Assembly: GCA_951217055.1 (NCBI GenBank)
Contig: OX578285.1
Span: 55,678,024-55,742,023 of the forward strand
Reading direction: 5' to 3'
DNA length: 64,000 bases
Source: Gerris lacustris
Lineage: Eukaryota; Arthropoda; Insecta; Hemiptera; Gerridae
Shown here: positions 1-12,612 of the stretch, piece after piece
Layout of the letters: each line of letters opens with the position of its first letter
Numbering within the stretch: the stretch's first letter is position 1
Made by a program: the position numbers and the translations under genes
The notes under the pieces: model-generated
Told to the model about the DNA's origin: nothing
Seen by the model: the letters and a program-made list of their open reading frames with translations, nothing else
Database searches by the model: none

Positions 1-47
1 TATTATAATAATACAAGTTCTTCGTATCTCCGGTGAAATCCATGTTA

Positions 48-215
48 GGAAGGATTTGAAGTCTAACGTTTCGCATCCACTACTGGAAGCATCTTCTGAA
101 GTGAAGTGCATCTTGATGTTAACTCGAAGCAATCTTGTTTCTTCGAGTTAACATCACGATGCACTACAATTCCAGTAGTGGTAGCGAAATGTCGGACTTC
201 AAACCGTTGGTAACA
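48..215. repeat. Imperfect foldback repeat
   Basis: Left and right arms are inverted copies around a centre near 149: an inner perfect arm gttaactcgaag / cttcgagttaac at 118-129 and 141-152, and outer arms with the shared block ccactactgga / tccagtagtgg. Probably a short MITE-like element; no clear target duplication seen. Confidence 0.6.
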
Positions 216-280
216 TGCATTTTGCAACTGAAATCGAAGATATTTAAGACGATACAACCCGCGGTTGTACGATAAAGCCT

Positions 281-1240
281 ACGCACTAAGTTAAGTTGTA
301 ATAGTTTCTTTTGGATTTTCATTAAGTGTTCAAAGTAACGTCTTACTTTACGTTATCCTTAGCTGAAGCTCTAACTTTAATGATAGATTTTTCCTTGGCT
401 AACCAAGCATAGAAGAAAAGTTAAAATGTATGCACTAAGTTATATTGTAATAGTTTCTTTTGGATTTTCATATTAAGTGTTCAAAGTAACGTCTTAATTT
501 GCGTTATCCTTAGCTGAACCTCAAATTTTAATGCTGGATTTTTCCTTGGCTAACCAAGCATAGAAGAAAAGTTAAAATGTACGCACTAAGTTATATTTTA
601 ATAGTTTCTTTTGGATTTTCATTAAGTGTTCAAAGTAACGTCTTACTTTACGTTATCCTTTGCTGAAGCTCAAATTTTAATGCAGGATTTTTTTTCAAAT
701 TTTAATGCAGAAGATAGATTTTTCCTTGGCTAACCAAGCATAGAAGAAAAGTTAAAATGTATGCACTATGTTATATTGTAATAGTTTCTTTTGGATTTTC
801 ATTAAGTGTTCAAAGTAACGTCTTACTTTACGTTATCCTTTGCTGAAGCTCAAATTTTAATGCAGGATTTTTTTTCAAATTTTAATGCAGAAGATAGATT
901 TTTCCTTGGCTAACCAAGCATAGAAGAAAAGTTAAAATGTATGCACTAAGTTATATTTTAATAGTTTCTTTTGGATTTTCATTAAGTGTTCAAAGTAACG
1001 TCTTACTTTGCGTTATCCTTAGCTGAAGCTCAAATTTTAATGCTGGATTTTTCCTTGGCAAACCAAGCATAGAAGAAAAGTTAAAATGTACGCACTAAGT
1101 TATATTATAATAGTTTCTTTTGGATTTTCATTAAGTGTTCAAAGTAACGTCTTACTTTGCGTTATCCTTAGCTGAAGCTCAAATTTTAATGCAGGATTTT
1201 TTCCTTCGCTAACCAAGCATAGAAGACAAGTTAAAATGTA
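281..1240. repeat. Tandem array, six units of about 150 or 180 bp
   Basis: Units begin at about 281, 430, 581, 761, 941 and 1090 with gcactaagttatatt and end caagcatagaagaaaag. Units 3 and 4 carry a 30-bp internal partial duplication of aaattttaatgcag, giving 180 bp instead of about 150. Copies are near-identical, so the array is young or homogenised. Non-coding. Confidence 0.92.
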
Positions 1241-2170
1241 TTCCTTTCTTCCGGCGAATACCAGTAACATTCTAAACGTGTCATTGAGAGTAAAGGGACT
1301 AAACAATATATGAATTTAAACTCTCATACTCTTTCAAACATCGACTTCTACCATGTATAGATGAAATTTCAAAAATAATTTTACAGTAAAAGTCAAAAAC
1401 AAAGAAATGCAATAAAATTTATCTTGGCATATGATGATTTTTTTCTGTGACTAAAGGATTTAAAGCCATTTATCCTACACCTTCATTTATCAAATATGAT
1501 AAAAAAAAATCTCTATTTCTCGATATTTAAGCTAGTTGCCATTTTAAATTTTACATTTGACCACTCTGCTATAGAATAAAAACAATAAATTCAATATCAT
1601 TCTTTACAAAAAAAAACATTTCTTCTGAAACAATAATTCACTTAAGATACGCCAAAATAACTTCAAAACGTTATATTATCTAAGTTTTTAAGTCAAGCGC
1701 TTCTAAATGTGGTTCGAAATAACACATTTTAAGAGGAACATAATGCAATCAACAACGAAAAAGTTTTTAGTAAAGGATAAATTCGAGTGAGCATAATGAT
1801 GCCAATTAACGAATGTTAAAAAAAAACTACTTATTTTGTAGTAATATTCTTCGTTTGATCCCGTTTAATTTTAAATGTATTCTTATCTCTAAGGGTCTGA
1901 AGGGATGATAATTAAAACCATGAATATTTTTTAATTTTCAATATAATTTTAACAATATATCTTCTTTCAAGTATAGGCGAAATATTGCTAAAATTAAATT
2001 TCAAATTTAAAAAATATTAATGATTTTTAATTAGCATCCCTTCAGAACCCATAGAGATATTTTTAGTTATTATTACATACCTGTATCAACAATTATACTC
2101 AATAAACAGAATTACAAATGTTTGTTCATTGTATTTGTGCATTGCTACATCATGTGCACATATTAATGAT
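1241..2170. other. AT-rich intronic sequence, nothing recognised
   Basis: Low-complexity A/T-rich DNA with no ORF, splice-flanked coding block or clear repeat. Confidence 0.5.
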
Positions 2171-2179
2171 TTATATTCT

Positions 2180-3330
2180 TTTTTCTTTAACCGTTTCTGA
2201 AATTGAGCCTGAAGGCAGGTGATCCGGTGGCATAAACCACATGTGGAGCCATTGTGAAAACCCAGGGAGGGAGGGGGTTATGGGCGACTTCACACACTTG
2301 ATATAACCATAAGAAACATATCTTATCTCCCTGGGATTCGAACCATCGCCAGGGGGTTGAATTTGAGTTGATTCCGCGGATTAACGTCGGGTCAGTTTAG
2401 TTGATTCCTGACCATAAAATGACCGTGTATTAGTTCATTCCCGATTTTCAATTTTTAGGTACAAATTAATCCTGTAAATAAATGATTTTTATAAAATATA
2501 ACAAAAATATCGTTGTTTATTAAAGGTAAAATTTAGTTAGCCTGCAACTAGGAGTCGACTTGTCTAGTAGTGAAATAATTCCTATAAGACATATTTTATT
2601 ATTTTAAAATCACGGAATTTATTGAATGTGAAAAGATAAAATCTTAGATTTTACTAGATGGATTCAATTTTTGTTTTCATAGAAATTTAAAAGATGGAGT
2701 GAAGCGTTGGACGGGCTGTAAATCTTCATGCAAGTACTTTAAACATAGTTAGACGAGAACAAAAAACTTGCTGAAAGTAATACTAGTTATAACCATGAAA
2801 AAATTGATAGTGCTGTACTAAATAGGCAAGTGATTAGCAATACTTCGAAAAATACTTCCATGATTTATTTTAAATTTTTAATCTTTTAATTATATATATA
2901 TTTTTTTTTTGTATTTTGTTTAAGAATTGTTATATGATTTTTGCAATTTTATAAAAATATATTGTGTATTTTTTTTTTTTTGTTTTTTTTTTTTTTTTTT
3001 TTTAAATTTTTTTTTTTTTTTTTACTAATAAAATTTAATTAAAAAAAAAAAATGTAAAAATGAGTAATAAGTAACAAAAAATAAAGATAAAATAAGAAAT
3101 AATTAAAAAAAAAGAATATTAAAAGGGAATTCATTCGAACTAAATTTGGGAATCAATTTGAACATGTGATAAATTAATCCGGGAATCAACGAATTTGGCC
3201 AAAAAGTAAGGATTAGGAATCAATTCGAAATCTCCCTGCCAGGGATATTGATAAATCACCAGGGATAACCTTGGTTTCAGGTGAGAGTTAGCGAGTGCGC
3301 TAACCACTCTGCTACGCCATAGGCATAGTC
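2180..3330 (-). mobile_element. tRNA-derived SINE split by a nested element
   Basis: On the minus strand an A-box-like TAGCAGAGTGG (3304-3314) followed by TTAGCGC resembles a tRNA head, and a B-box GGTTCGAATCC lies at 2334-2344. They should be about 40-60 bp apart but are separated by nearly 1 kb. The intervening block (about 2350-3237) starts and ends with inverted ttgattcc / ggaatcaa motifs next to a repeated ccaggg. This suggests a TIR element inserted into the SINE body. Confidence 0.65.
2350..3237. mobile_element. Probable TIR element nested in the SINE
   Basis: Left end near ggttgaatttgagttgattcc and right end with ggaatcaattcgaaat are imperfect inverted repeats, flanked by ccaggg on both sides, a possible 6-bp target duplication. 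The interior is AT-rich with long poly-T (2970-3022) and has no transposase. Confidence 0.5.
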
Positions 3331-3334
3331 CTTA

Positions 3335-5205
3335 TACCCATAAGCATTAAATCCACATACCGTTCATATTAAGATGTTTCTTACCATATACTACTTAGGC
3401 CATATTAAAAAAAAATCTTTAAGAAGATAATGCGTTGATACGTCGTTAATGTTAATATTAGGACAATTCTTAATCCAAAAAGCATCATAAGGGCGTTCAA
3501 AATATGTCTTAATGTACTAATGCATCGCTCTATAATTTATATAAAAAAAGTTATTTAAATAACTAATGTATTTATACATTGGTCATATTAAGATGTTCTT
3601 GATATGACTAATGTACCACTCGATCATATTGTAATTTATTTGTAATAAAATCATAACTACAAAGACAATATTAGACTGTTTTAAGAGTCAAGTAAAGCTT
3701 TAACTGTATTCTTTTTAATAAAGGGCTATAATTTAATAGAAAGAAAAAAGTTAATTATAAATGAAACTTATTTGCTTCTCGTTGGAAATATTTCACAATA
3801 TGTGTCTTAATCATATCAATCATGTCGATTCTCTGTTTATCTAGCAATTATTCAATTTAAATGTCTTATCGAGTTAAAGAAAGGATACAAATTCACACAC
3901 GTTTCTAGCCAAAATTAATGTTCAAACAAAAATTAAATTACACAATTTGTGTAGTGAAAAAAAAATTAAATTATAAAAAATAAAATTATAAAAAATAAAA
4001 TTATAAAAAATAAAATAAATAATAACAATAAGTTAACTATCAAAAAAAGAAAAAGTGAAACTATCAATAAGCGATCAAACTAGTAAACGAAATAAATAAT
4101 TGAACAATCAAACAAATAAATACTTAAAACAATAAATAAAATAAAATTTCAACAAACGAACAAGTAAAAATAAATAATAAGTGAGAATAAATAAACAGAC
4201 AAACAAGTAAACATAAATGACGATTTTGCACATAAATGTGTTCGACACTAGCTACCTACTTTAATACAGTTAGGTCTAAGAACTAAAGAGACAGAAATAA
4301 TTATCGTATGTGTCTACAACAACTGTGAAAGTTTGTTACGGTGTAAGTTTACTACGGTTTTATTTATTCAAATATATTAAAGTTAATTATTCAACAATAT
4401 TTATTACTTTATAAGCTGTGAATCCGCTTGATCAATAATACAAGATTAGTAGGTTCATAAGGTAAAAAAAGGTAGTTAATGGGAAATTATAATTATGGGC
4501 ACATTACAAACCTTATGACAACACTAGTTGATTGGTAAGATTAAACTAATTTTGAATAAATAAATAGTGAATCCTATAATCTATAATTATCACCAAATTA
4601 GTAGATCAACAAAAAAAAAAAAAAAAAAAAAAATCAAAATGGTATCCTTCATTAATTATAAAATTATTTTACTTTACTGATAACATAAATGTATAATTAT
4701 CTTTAGAGAGTTTTAAAAAGAAGTCATTAATATTGAAGTACTTTATATTTTCAAGTTTTTCTTTAACCAAGTAAATAAATAAATTAATAATTAAAAATCT
4801 TCAATCACTAATCAATATTGAATTATAAACTAAAATTTTATGGGTGCTATTATATATTTCAAAGAAAATTCCTATATATAAATATATATATACATATATA
4901 TATTTATTTAAAAATGAATAAAATAATACAGAGTTCATTTTTAAAAAAAAAAATATATTTATTTAAATTAATTTTATTAAATATGAAGTTCAATAATTCC
5001 TTAAGTAGGTATATATATTTTTTATTTTTTGTTTAAACTTAAAACAATTCGATTTAACCGATGTCAGCAGCTCATTATCAACTTAAGCGCCAATATAAAA
5101 ATTATAACAAGTATAGTATAGAAAAAAAATGAAATGCCACATAATTAAAATTCTCACAAATAAATGGTTTTAAGGCAGAGTGGTATAAGTCAACATCCAA
5201 AACCT

Positions 5206-5213
<8 letters not shown>
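3335..5213. other. AT-rich intronic sequence
   Basis: Short direct repeats of ataaaattataaaa near 3970-4010 and a run of A at 4611-4633. No coding potential; the small ORF at 4818-5036 is low-complexity. Confidence 0.5.

Positions 5214-5283
<70 letters not shown>
5214..5283. repeat. (TA)n microsatellite
   Basis: About 35 TA dinucleotides, followed by a duplicated block atcatataaatatataattacaatta (5311-5395). Confidence 0.95.
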
Positions 5284-5291
<8 letters not shown>

Positions 5292-5626
5292 AAACAATTA
5301 CACTTAAATATCATATAAATATATAATTACAATTACATTTATATATATTATATATATATCATATAAATATATAATTACAATTACATTTATATATTATATA
5401 TACCGATGTAATATACATCTATAAAAAACATGTATAATCATGTATACATATACATATAGCTAAATATACAAGTTTTAAATATTGACATTCACTACCTTTA
5501 AACCATTCAAATATCAAGCGTGATAAGAACTACTTCAAGAATCAAGACTATAGACTTTATAGTATAGAGGCTAGAAATTGGTTAGTACCATGTTATTATT
5601 GTTTTATCAGAGGAACAGGAATTAAT

Positions 5627-6753
5627 AGGTTTGTTCCAACCACCAGTTCCGAATCAGTTTCGGATTAGTCCGTGATTGACGTAATGCGCATGCGCGATCA
5701 TTGACCGTTGGGAATTAATTTGTGATTTCGTTTTTGTTGGAACGCTCCTTTCTCGAACCAAACTGTTTGCTGAGGTAGGTTTCAGCACTGTTATCAGAAC
5801 AACTTTTTGAGTTGATCGTTTATGTAATTTTTCGTTCCTGTGCTATCAAAAATACCTGAACTTATTAATATTAAAGATATGGATGATGGATGAGTCAATA
5901 GTTGATGAAGATAAGTGTTAGTCACTTAAATCAGGGCCTGATTTAGGCCGCCTAGGGGCTCGCACAACAATAGGGGGCCACACCACAAAAGTTTCATTTT
6001 CTAATGCTAATTAAGCTCGAAAGTTGGAAGTAAAACTTACATACTCATAGAGGATATGACGAAAACACATGTACACATTTTAGAAATGTTTATTTAATAC
6101 ATGAATTCACGATTTCATTTCGATTTACGCAATTCACAATTTTCGGGCTTACTGAGGTGAGCCAGTTTTAGTAGACTCACGGCACACTCGTATTCGTATT
6201 TTTATTGATATAATCCTAAATGCTCTTTTGTTTTTAAAAAAACAAATATTAATCTTAGTCCAGTTAACGAAAGAAATATTGCGGAAATAAATCGGATTCT
6301 TTCGATATTTGTTTGAAAATAGAATAAGTATCAAAAGTCCATCTTGGAAAATAGGTCCAATTTTTATTTTTTTCAGAAATATCTAGAAAATGCTATTATA
6401 TGCACAAAAATTAATCGTCGCATTCGTACAAAAACATTTAAAAAAGAAGAGTTGATTCGCAAGAAAGGAGAATAATAGGCGAGCGAAATCAAAACAAAAA
6501 CAATGAAGCGGAGCGGAAGGTTACGTTTCTGTTCACCCAAACTCAATCCCAAACTACTAGTCCCTGCCGCCGATCGCTGACTGCTCTGACTGGTTCCAAA
6601 CTAATCCGTGATTTAATCAGAGCGTGGTTGGAACAGCTGATTAACAGTCGGAGTCAGTCAGAGTTTGAGTTTGGGCCCGTTGGAACGCTTTTTTCCAAAT
6701 GCGCATGCGTCGGACAGTTCCAAACCAGTTTGAAGAGTGGTTGGAACAAACCT
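5627..6753. mobile_element. Non-autonomous TIR DNA transposon, about 1.1 kb
   Basis: Terminal inverted repeats AGGTTTGTTCCAACCA at both ends, with AAT directly outside each end (possible 3-bp target duplication). Subterminal GCGCATGCG motifs occur near both ends (5689, 6707). The interior holds a copy of the ggcctgatttaggccgcctagggg motif but no transposase. Superfamily is uncertain; a 3-bp duplication would fit PIF/Harbinger. Confidence 0.75.
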
Positions 6754-7320
6754 AATGATTATAAGTAAAATTACTCAAAATTATTTTAACATTTATTATT
6801 TTTATCATTTAAATGTTGGCATTAATCAAGATTTTATTGTGGTAAAAATCATAACGTAATTGACCATTTATATAATAGCCTTAAAAAATAAAAACATGAG
6901 ATAAACAAACTTTATCACTAAAAAATATAGGGAAAAAAATAAATCAGATTATAGGATTCACATTTATTGTGGCTGTACACACTAATCTTAACACTGACTG
7001 CAGTAAATATTTCTCTTAATCACTGCCATTCTATTTATAGCCGTGATTAGTCTTAATTTACATAATAAGTGTAACCCAGGTAATATAAATAAATCGGTAC
7101 ATCCTTAATTAATCCAAATTAGGAAATAATAGGGATATTGGTATTTCAAACTAAAATATGTAAGTATATGTTAAAACCAAATACTTCAGAAAAAAATTAA
7201 AAAAGATTAAAGATTAAAGATATATCAAAAGTTTTTCAAAAAATATCCAAAAGGATATACAGATGTTCTGAAGATGAAAGGTCCGTTGTCCCCAAATATT
7301 TATGGACCGGCAGTTCCTTA

Positions 7321-8191
7321 GGCCTCTTTCACACGAGGCAACTTAGTTGATTCAACTAGTTGACTGGCGGTTGAAAAGGAGTGTAGCCGGGTAGCAAATG
7401 TTAAGGAATCGCCCGAACCCCTTCACACGAGTCAACTCGTCCGCCCAGGCGACTAGGAGGCCAGGCACATGTGCCGCTCACCTTCTCATCCTAATTAGTT
7501 GATTCAACTAAAAAGACACTACAAGGCATTAGGCCCTTCACACGAGTCAACTTAGTTCGATATGGATTCTACTTTCTCTTCTAATTAAATTGAAGAATTT
7601 ATCCTCGTGGCTTAGTAGTTTCGGATATAACTGTGAGAAAGCGCCCATTTCCCGACTCTAGCAAGGGATAAACCCGCATTCTTGAATTAGATTTCCTCCT
7701 TTTTAGGGTTTCGTTGGTATAACCAAAAAAAGAAACCTTTATTTTTAGTTTCGTCTGCCACTCTGTAGGGTTCTAATAACTTTTGAATTAAAATAGATAA
7801 ATACTTGAAATTTTCCAGTATTAAAGATAGTTTTGACGCACACACAGGGAAAAAAAATAGTAAACTCAAAATTATCAGCTGTTCAAATTTCAAATGGCGG
7901 ATAATATAAAATAAAAATATAAAATAAATAATATAAAACCAACGAAACCCTTGTTACGTGAGACTTCACGCACAACTAATTTCTTTGCACTAATTTACTT
8001 GCACAAGAGCAAGTACTCCTGATTTCTCGGGTCCTAAAATCGACTGAACTCCCGTTGGGAAGAGAAGTTGAATCAACTAAGTTGCCTCGTGTGAAAGGGG
8101 CCTGAAAAAGCCTTCACACGGGCAGTCAACTAGTTGAGAGTCAACCAGTCAACTAGTTGAATCAACTAAGTTGCCTCGTGTGAAAGAGGCC
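7321..8191. mobile_element. Harbinger-type MITE with TTA target duplication and nested copies
   Basis: TIRs begin GGCCTCTTTCACACGAGGCA and extend through the tagttgattcaactagttgactgg region; both ends are flanked by TTA (7318-7320, 8192-8194), the classic PIF/Harbinger duplication. Internal repeats of cttcacacgagtcaact (near 7419, 7531) and its inverse (about 8060-8100) show that related copies inserted into one another. An unrelated repeat lies at 7705-7972. Confidence 0.85.
7705..7972. mobile_element. Short copy of the AGGGTTTCGTTGGT repeat family
   Basis: Bounded by AGGGTTTCGTTGGT (7705) and its inverse ACCAACGAAACCCT (to 7951), followed by the conserved flank acgtgagacttcacgca. The same arrangement recurs at 29602-30622, where the interior is much longer. 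Insertion is inside the Harbinger MITE. Confidence 0.75.
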
Positions 8192-8194
8192 TTA

Positions 8195-9900
8195 GGTGCA
8201 TTGCATACCTAAGAGCAGCAGGGTGAACGCTGCATGAACCGGTAATCCCTTAACTTACATTGAACGTAAAGATATACACGTGTGATATTCTATTCAATGA
8301 GTCAGACAGCCGCGAGAACGTAAAAATATCAATTCTTGTTTTCAATGAAGCATGATACTTGGAAGGGAGAAAATGTGTTAACTTTTTCAATGAAGCATGA
8401 TACTTGGAAGGGCAATAAAAGAAAATGTGTTAACTTTTTAAAATAAACAAAATCAACTTTGTTAAAAAGATGCCCACAATGTAAAAATTACAGTGTTGCT
8501 TTCATAATTTAAGCTACAATAACAGCGGAGCTAAAAAGAAAGCCTCTAGAGAAGCCTGGTTGACTGTAATTTTAGGTTTTAAAATTCTAAAAAAAAAAAA
8601 GTTCTTTAAATGAGCTATTTAACAATTTATAATTATGTGTCCTCATTCCGAAAAATAAGTTTTTTTAAAAAAAGAATATGGTATAATGTTACCCTTATCA
8701 AAGTCAATACACGTGTAAATTTGAATAATTTAATGTTTATTGGTTTAAAAGTTATGGAGAGTGTTACAAATGGATAGAATTGAAAGATTAGAAGCCCTTG
8801 TACGAGAAAACGGACCCTAAAAAATCAAACAAAAACTGACCGAATCAAGCATTCAAGAAGGCATGAGCAGCCATATTCTCGTTGCCTGAGAATAGGTTTT
8901 TGACAAAATCTAAATCATAAAGCCATAAGTTTGATTTGTCATTATATTTTATCATCCCAGTTTTTTGCATGACTTAACCCGGGTAAAACCCTAATTTGGA
9001 TTAATGGGAACACTGATTCGAAGGTACATTGATTTTTTTAAAATAAACTTATAACTTTTACTATTACTATTGTGATTTTTATTTTATTTTATACAGTAAA
9101 ATAAAATATTTATATTATCCTATTGATAGTAAATAGAAAGCACAGACTACGCTAATTTACTCTACTTTTCTAATCAAAATTACTTAAAGTTGGTCAAGCA
9201 ACAAAAACTATTATGATAACCCAAAATTTAATATTATTAGATATTATTCCAAAAACGTAATAAATATAATGTTAAAAAAAAACTATATACTTATCAATAA
9301 AATAATGTAGAGGAACACATATGAATCCTGATACCAAAGTATTAAGTATTTAGTTTAAGTAGTACAAGTAATATTAGATGGCACAAATAGTGTGGGGATA
9401 TATTATAATCCATAATATTAAGATTATTAACAATATAAGCTAATTAAAAATTCAGACTGCTTATTTATCCTAATAGTATTATATTAAACAAAAGAGAACA
9501 TAATTATTTATTTGTATTTAATCACATAAAATTAATAAATAAATGAATGGACCTTTGTTAACAGAAGATTGTAGGACAGATTATAATAAAGCATTAACGA
9601 GAAATATAGGTTTCCAGTGAAATACGCCAAAAATATGAATTACCTGCATACTTTCTAGTTTGTAACTCAAGAGGTGCCAGAATTGGTTGGCATTTGAATT
9701 TTATGTACCTACATAGATTAATTAATAACCAATACTCAATTTTTGAAAACTACTGAAAAATAGCCCACGCTCGGTGATCACCCAGTAACACGATATAAAT
9801 GAGTAGCTAATTAAGTGAAGTAGCGTCTACACGGTGGCGAATGCTAAATACACAGCTTATACAGCTGATTCACCAACCCAGTGTGATTCATTACGAATAT
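8195..9900. other. AT-rich intronic sequence
   Basis: A 34-bp direct duplication (ttcaatgaagcatgatacttggaag) at about 8342-8410 is the only structured feature noticed. No gene. Confidence 0.5.
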
Positions 9901-9901
9901 A

Positions 9902-10968
9902 CAGGGTGGTCCAAAAGTCTCCCCCCCCCCCCTCTTAACTTTTGAACGGTTTGAGATAAATTAATGAAATGTGGGTGATCTCTACCATGCAAAGGGAAGT
10001 TTGTTTTCATGCAATCACCCACTAGGGGCAACCACCCACTTTGCCCCCAGGCCACCCAACTATAAAATTTCAAATTGGAGTGTATATTTTTGATAGCATA
10101 TTTGGATTCTACGGTGAAAAATAATAAACTTTTACATGAAACTATATTTTCTCTCTCCAATATTTTGCCCCCTACAGGGGGGGGGGGGGGGGGGGGGCAA
10201 AGATAGCAAAATTACCCTTCCGAAATAGTAAAAAAATAACACTTAGATCGTTATAAAATCTAAACGGTTTGAAATAAAGTCATGGAACTTGGGGGATCTG
10301 TACCATGTAAAGGGAAGTGTTTAATCATCCACTCGCGTACTCGGGGCAACCACCATTTTGCCCCCAGGTGCTCTTATCTACCATTTTTATACCTTTGCCC
10401 CCCTATAGGGGGAAAAATATTGGAGATAGAAAAAAAAGTTTGAAGTAAAATATTTTTATTTTTTGTCGTAGAATCTAAATCTGCTATCAAAAATATACAT
10501 TCTAGGTCAAAATTTTGAAGTTAGGTGGTCTGGGGGCAAAATGGGAGGATGCCCCTACAGCGCGGTTGCATGAAAACAAACTTCCCTTTACATGGTTCGG
10601 ATCCCTTAAGTTTCATTAATTTATCTCTAACCGTTTAGATTTTACAACGTATTATCGGTGGGGGTAATTTTGCTATCTTTGCCCACCAATAGGGGGGCAA
10701 AATATTGGGAATAGAAAAAAAAGTTTCAAGTAAAAGTTTATTATTTTTCCCAGTAGAATTCAAATATGCTATCAAAAATATACACTCCAATTGGAAATTT
10801 TGAAGTTGGGTGGCCTGGGGGCAAAGTGGGTGGTTGCCCCTAGTAGGTGATTGCATGAAAACAAACTTCCCTTTGCATGGTTGAGATCCCCCAAGTTTCA
10901 TTAATTTATCGCAAACCGTTCAAAAGTTAAGAGGGGGGGGGGGGGGGGAGACTTTTGGACCACCCTGT
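9902..10968. mobile_element. TA-flanked foldback element, CAGGGTGG family, copy 1
   Basis: Ends CAGGGTGGTCCAAAAGTC and its inverse, with TATA outside both ends. The terminal inverted repeats are about 300 bp long. TA duplication and a CAGGGTG-type terminus fit Tc1/mariner-derived foldback MITEs. Poly-C/poly-G runs lie just inside each end and at 10179-10197. Small ORFs inside are repeat artefacts. Confidence 0.85.
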
Positions 10969-10969
10969 A

Positions 10970-11824
10970 TAGTTAGGCCCTTCTACAGGCTGTTGCATCA
11001 AGGATTATTTTTTAAAATTATTTTATGTAAATGAAAAATATTATTTACGCAGTACCACATTGTGATTGTACCATAATAAGAATGATATGAATCCATTCAA
11101 AGTTAAGATGGATAGCGTAGTATCTAATACTTAACTGATGAATTATGTACCTTATACTTGAAAGTACCTAACTTCGACACTGATAAATAAGTACCTGATA
11201 CACAAAAGTGGATATTCAAAATGTATAAGTATTTTACGCAAATATAATTTTGAACCGAGTACGATTTTCGCCGATACGTCCCTCGTACCTGACAAATTTT
11301 AAGTTTATCTTGCTTAAATCACTTTCATTTGTAAAACGAGAATTTTATTGTTTCATATATGACCTGAACAAAGTTTTAAGTAATATTCAAAACTTCAGTA
11401 TTGTAGAATTGTGTTTTATCGTGTGTTACTTTAAACTGAACCATGAAACTTATTGTTATTGCATTCACTAGCTCGCACATAAATATATAAATATTATTAA
11501 TAAAATATTTACTAAATTATTATAGTAAGTACAATATTAATAAGTATATATATATATTTTATATAAAAATTATAAGTATTTTAATACCTAATTTTATTCG
11601 TATTCGACACTACTAGGTATGCATTTATCAAAAAAAAAAGTTTAAAATGAAAAAAAGTTTAATTATAAATTTTAATAAAAAAAAAGTGACTAAACTGTTC
11701 TAAACTAGAAAGAAGATTTAATATCTATCAGTGGCAAGAAGGTACAACATCTGAAGAAAACATTTCTAAAAAAAAGTAAAGAACATTACAAAGAAATACT
11801 TGATAAATGAAGTAAACTAATATA
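10970..11824. other. AT-rich intronic sequence
   Basis: No coding region recognised; the 73-codon ORF at 11250 has no family features. Confidence 0.5.
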
Positions 11825-12051
11825 GAGTTCGTTGTTATTTGGAATGAACGTATAACAACATTAACAATACCTCACAAAATACGACACCTCCCGTTTTAGC
11901 TAAATACTACACCCTGCCCTACATAAAACACACTACTGAACAAATTCAAAAATTGTTTCAACCTTATAATAATATCAAAATAGCTCAAAAAAATTCCACC
12001 ACCCTAAAATTAATTTTATACTCCAAACTCAAAGATTCCATCCCTCCTCTG

Positions 12052-12390
12052 CAACAAAGTAACGTTTTATACCAAATTAAACTGTAAACAATGCCCTCCA
12101 ACATACATAGGAGAAACTTCACAACAATTCAAAAACAGATTTCATCAACATATCAAAGACATCTCAAACAACAACACTAACACAGCTATATCAGAACACG
12201 CACACAACACTAAACACACATTAGACACAGATAAATATAATATTCTACACACTGAAAGACACCACCAAAAACGACTTACACTGGAAATGTTATACATAAA
12301 ATCAAATACTAACAACATAAACTTAAAACAAGACACCAATAAATTAAGCAACATTTACACAAATATTATATTTAATACAAATAAAAATAA
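12052..12390 (+). pseudogene. GIY-YIG endonuclease domain of the Penelope-like element
   Basis: Reads in frame from about 12072: C-x2-C (CKQC), then TYIGETSQQFKNRFHQH, the Y-I-G part of the GIY-YIG motif with the following Arg; NTAISEHAH (typical T-A-x-x-E-H); and RLTLEMLYIKS. The CCHH-like Cys-x2-Cys before the YIG motif is characteristic of Penelope endonucleases. The open frame runs without a stop to the poly-T near 12393. Only the C-terminal domain is left. Confidence 0.85.
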
Positions 12391-12569
12391 TTTTTTTTTT
12401 TTTGATTAGGTATGTCAGTTAAAAAAATAAATTTAATTCTTTTCAAAAAAAAAATATAAAAACAATCAAAATTAACTTATTAACTTGGTAAGACTTTCAT
12501 TTCCAATTTTTTTTTTTTACTTTTTTCATTTTGACCATTTTTCTCTAAATTTACAGTATTTCTAACATT

Positions 12570-12612
12570 CAAAACCTGAAGAAGCCCAGGTTCCCTGGAC
12601 GAAAGCTTGTTA
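12570..12612 (+). ncRNA. Candidate hammerhead ribozyme motif of the Penelope-like element
   Basis: CTGAAGA (12576-12582) fits the hammerhead CUGANGA box. It is followed by a stem-loop CCAGG-TTC-CCTGG and then GAAA (12601-12604), the second core box. Penelope-like elements are known to carry hammerheads in their terminal repeats. Stems I and III are not evident by eye, so this is a candidate only. Confidence 0.4.

Noticed and set aside
281..1240. CRISPR-like array
   Set aside because: Units are contiguous tandem repeats without unique spacers, in a eukaryotic intron; the same applies to the 33-, 50-, 102- and 106-bp arrays.
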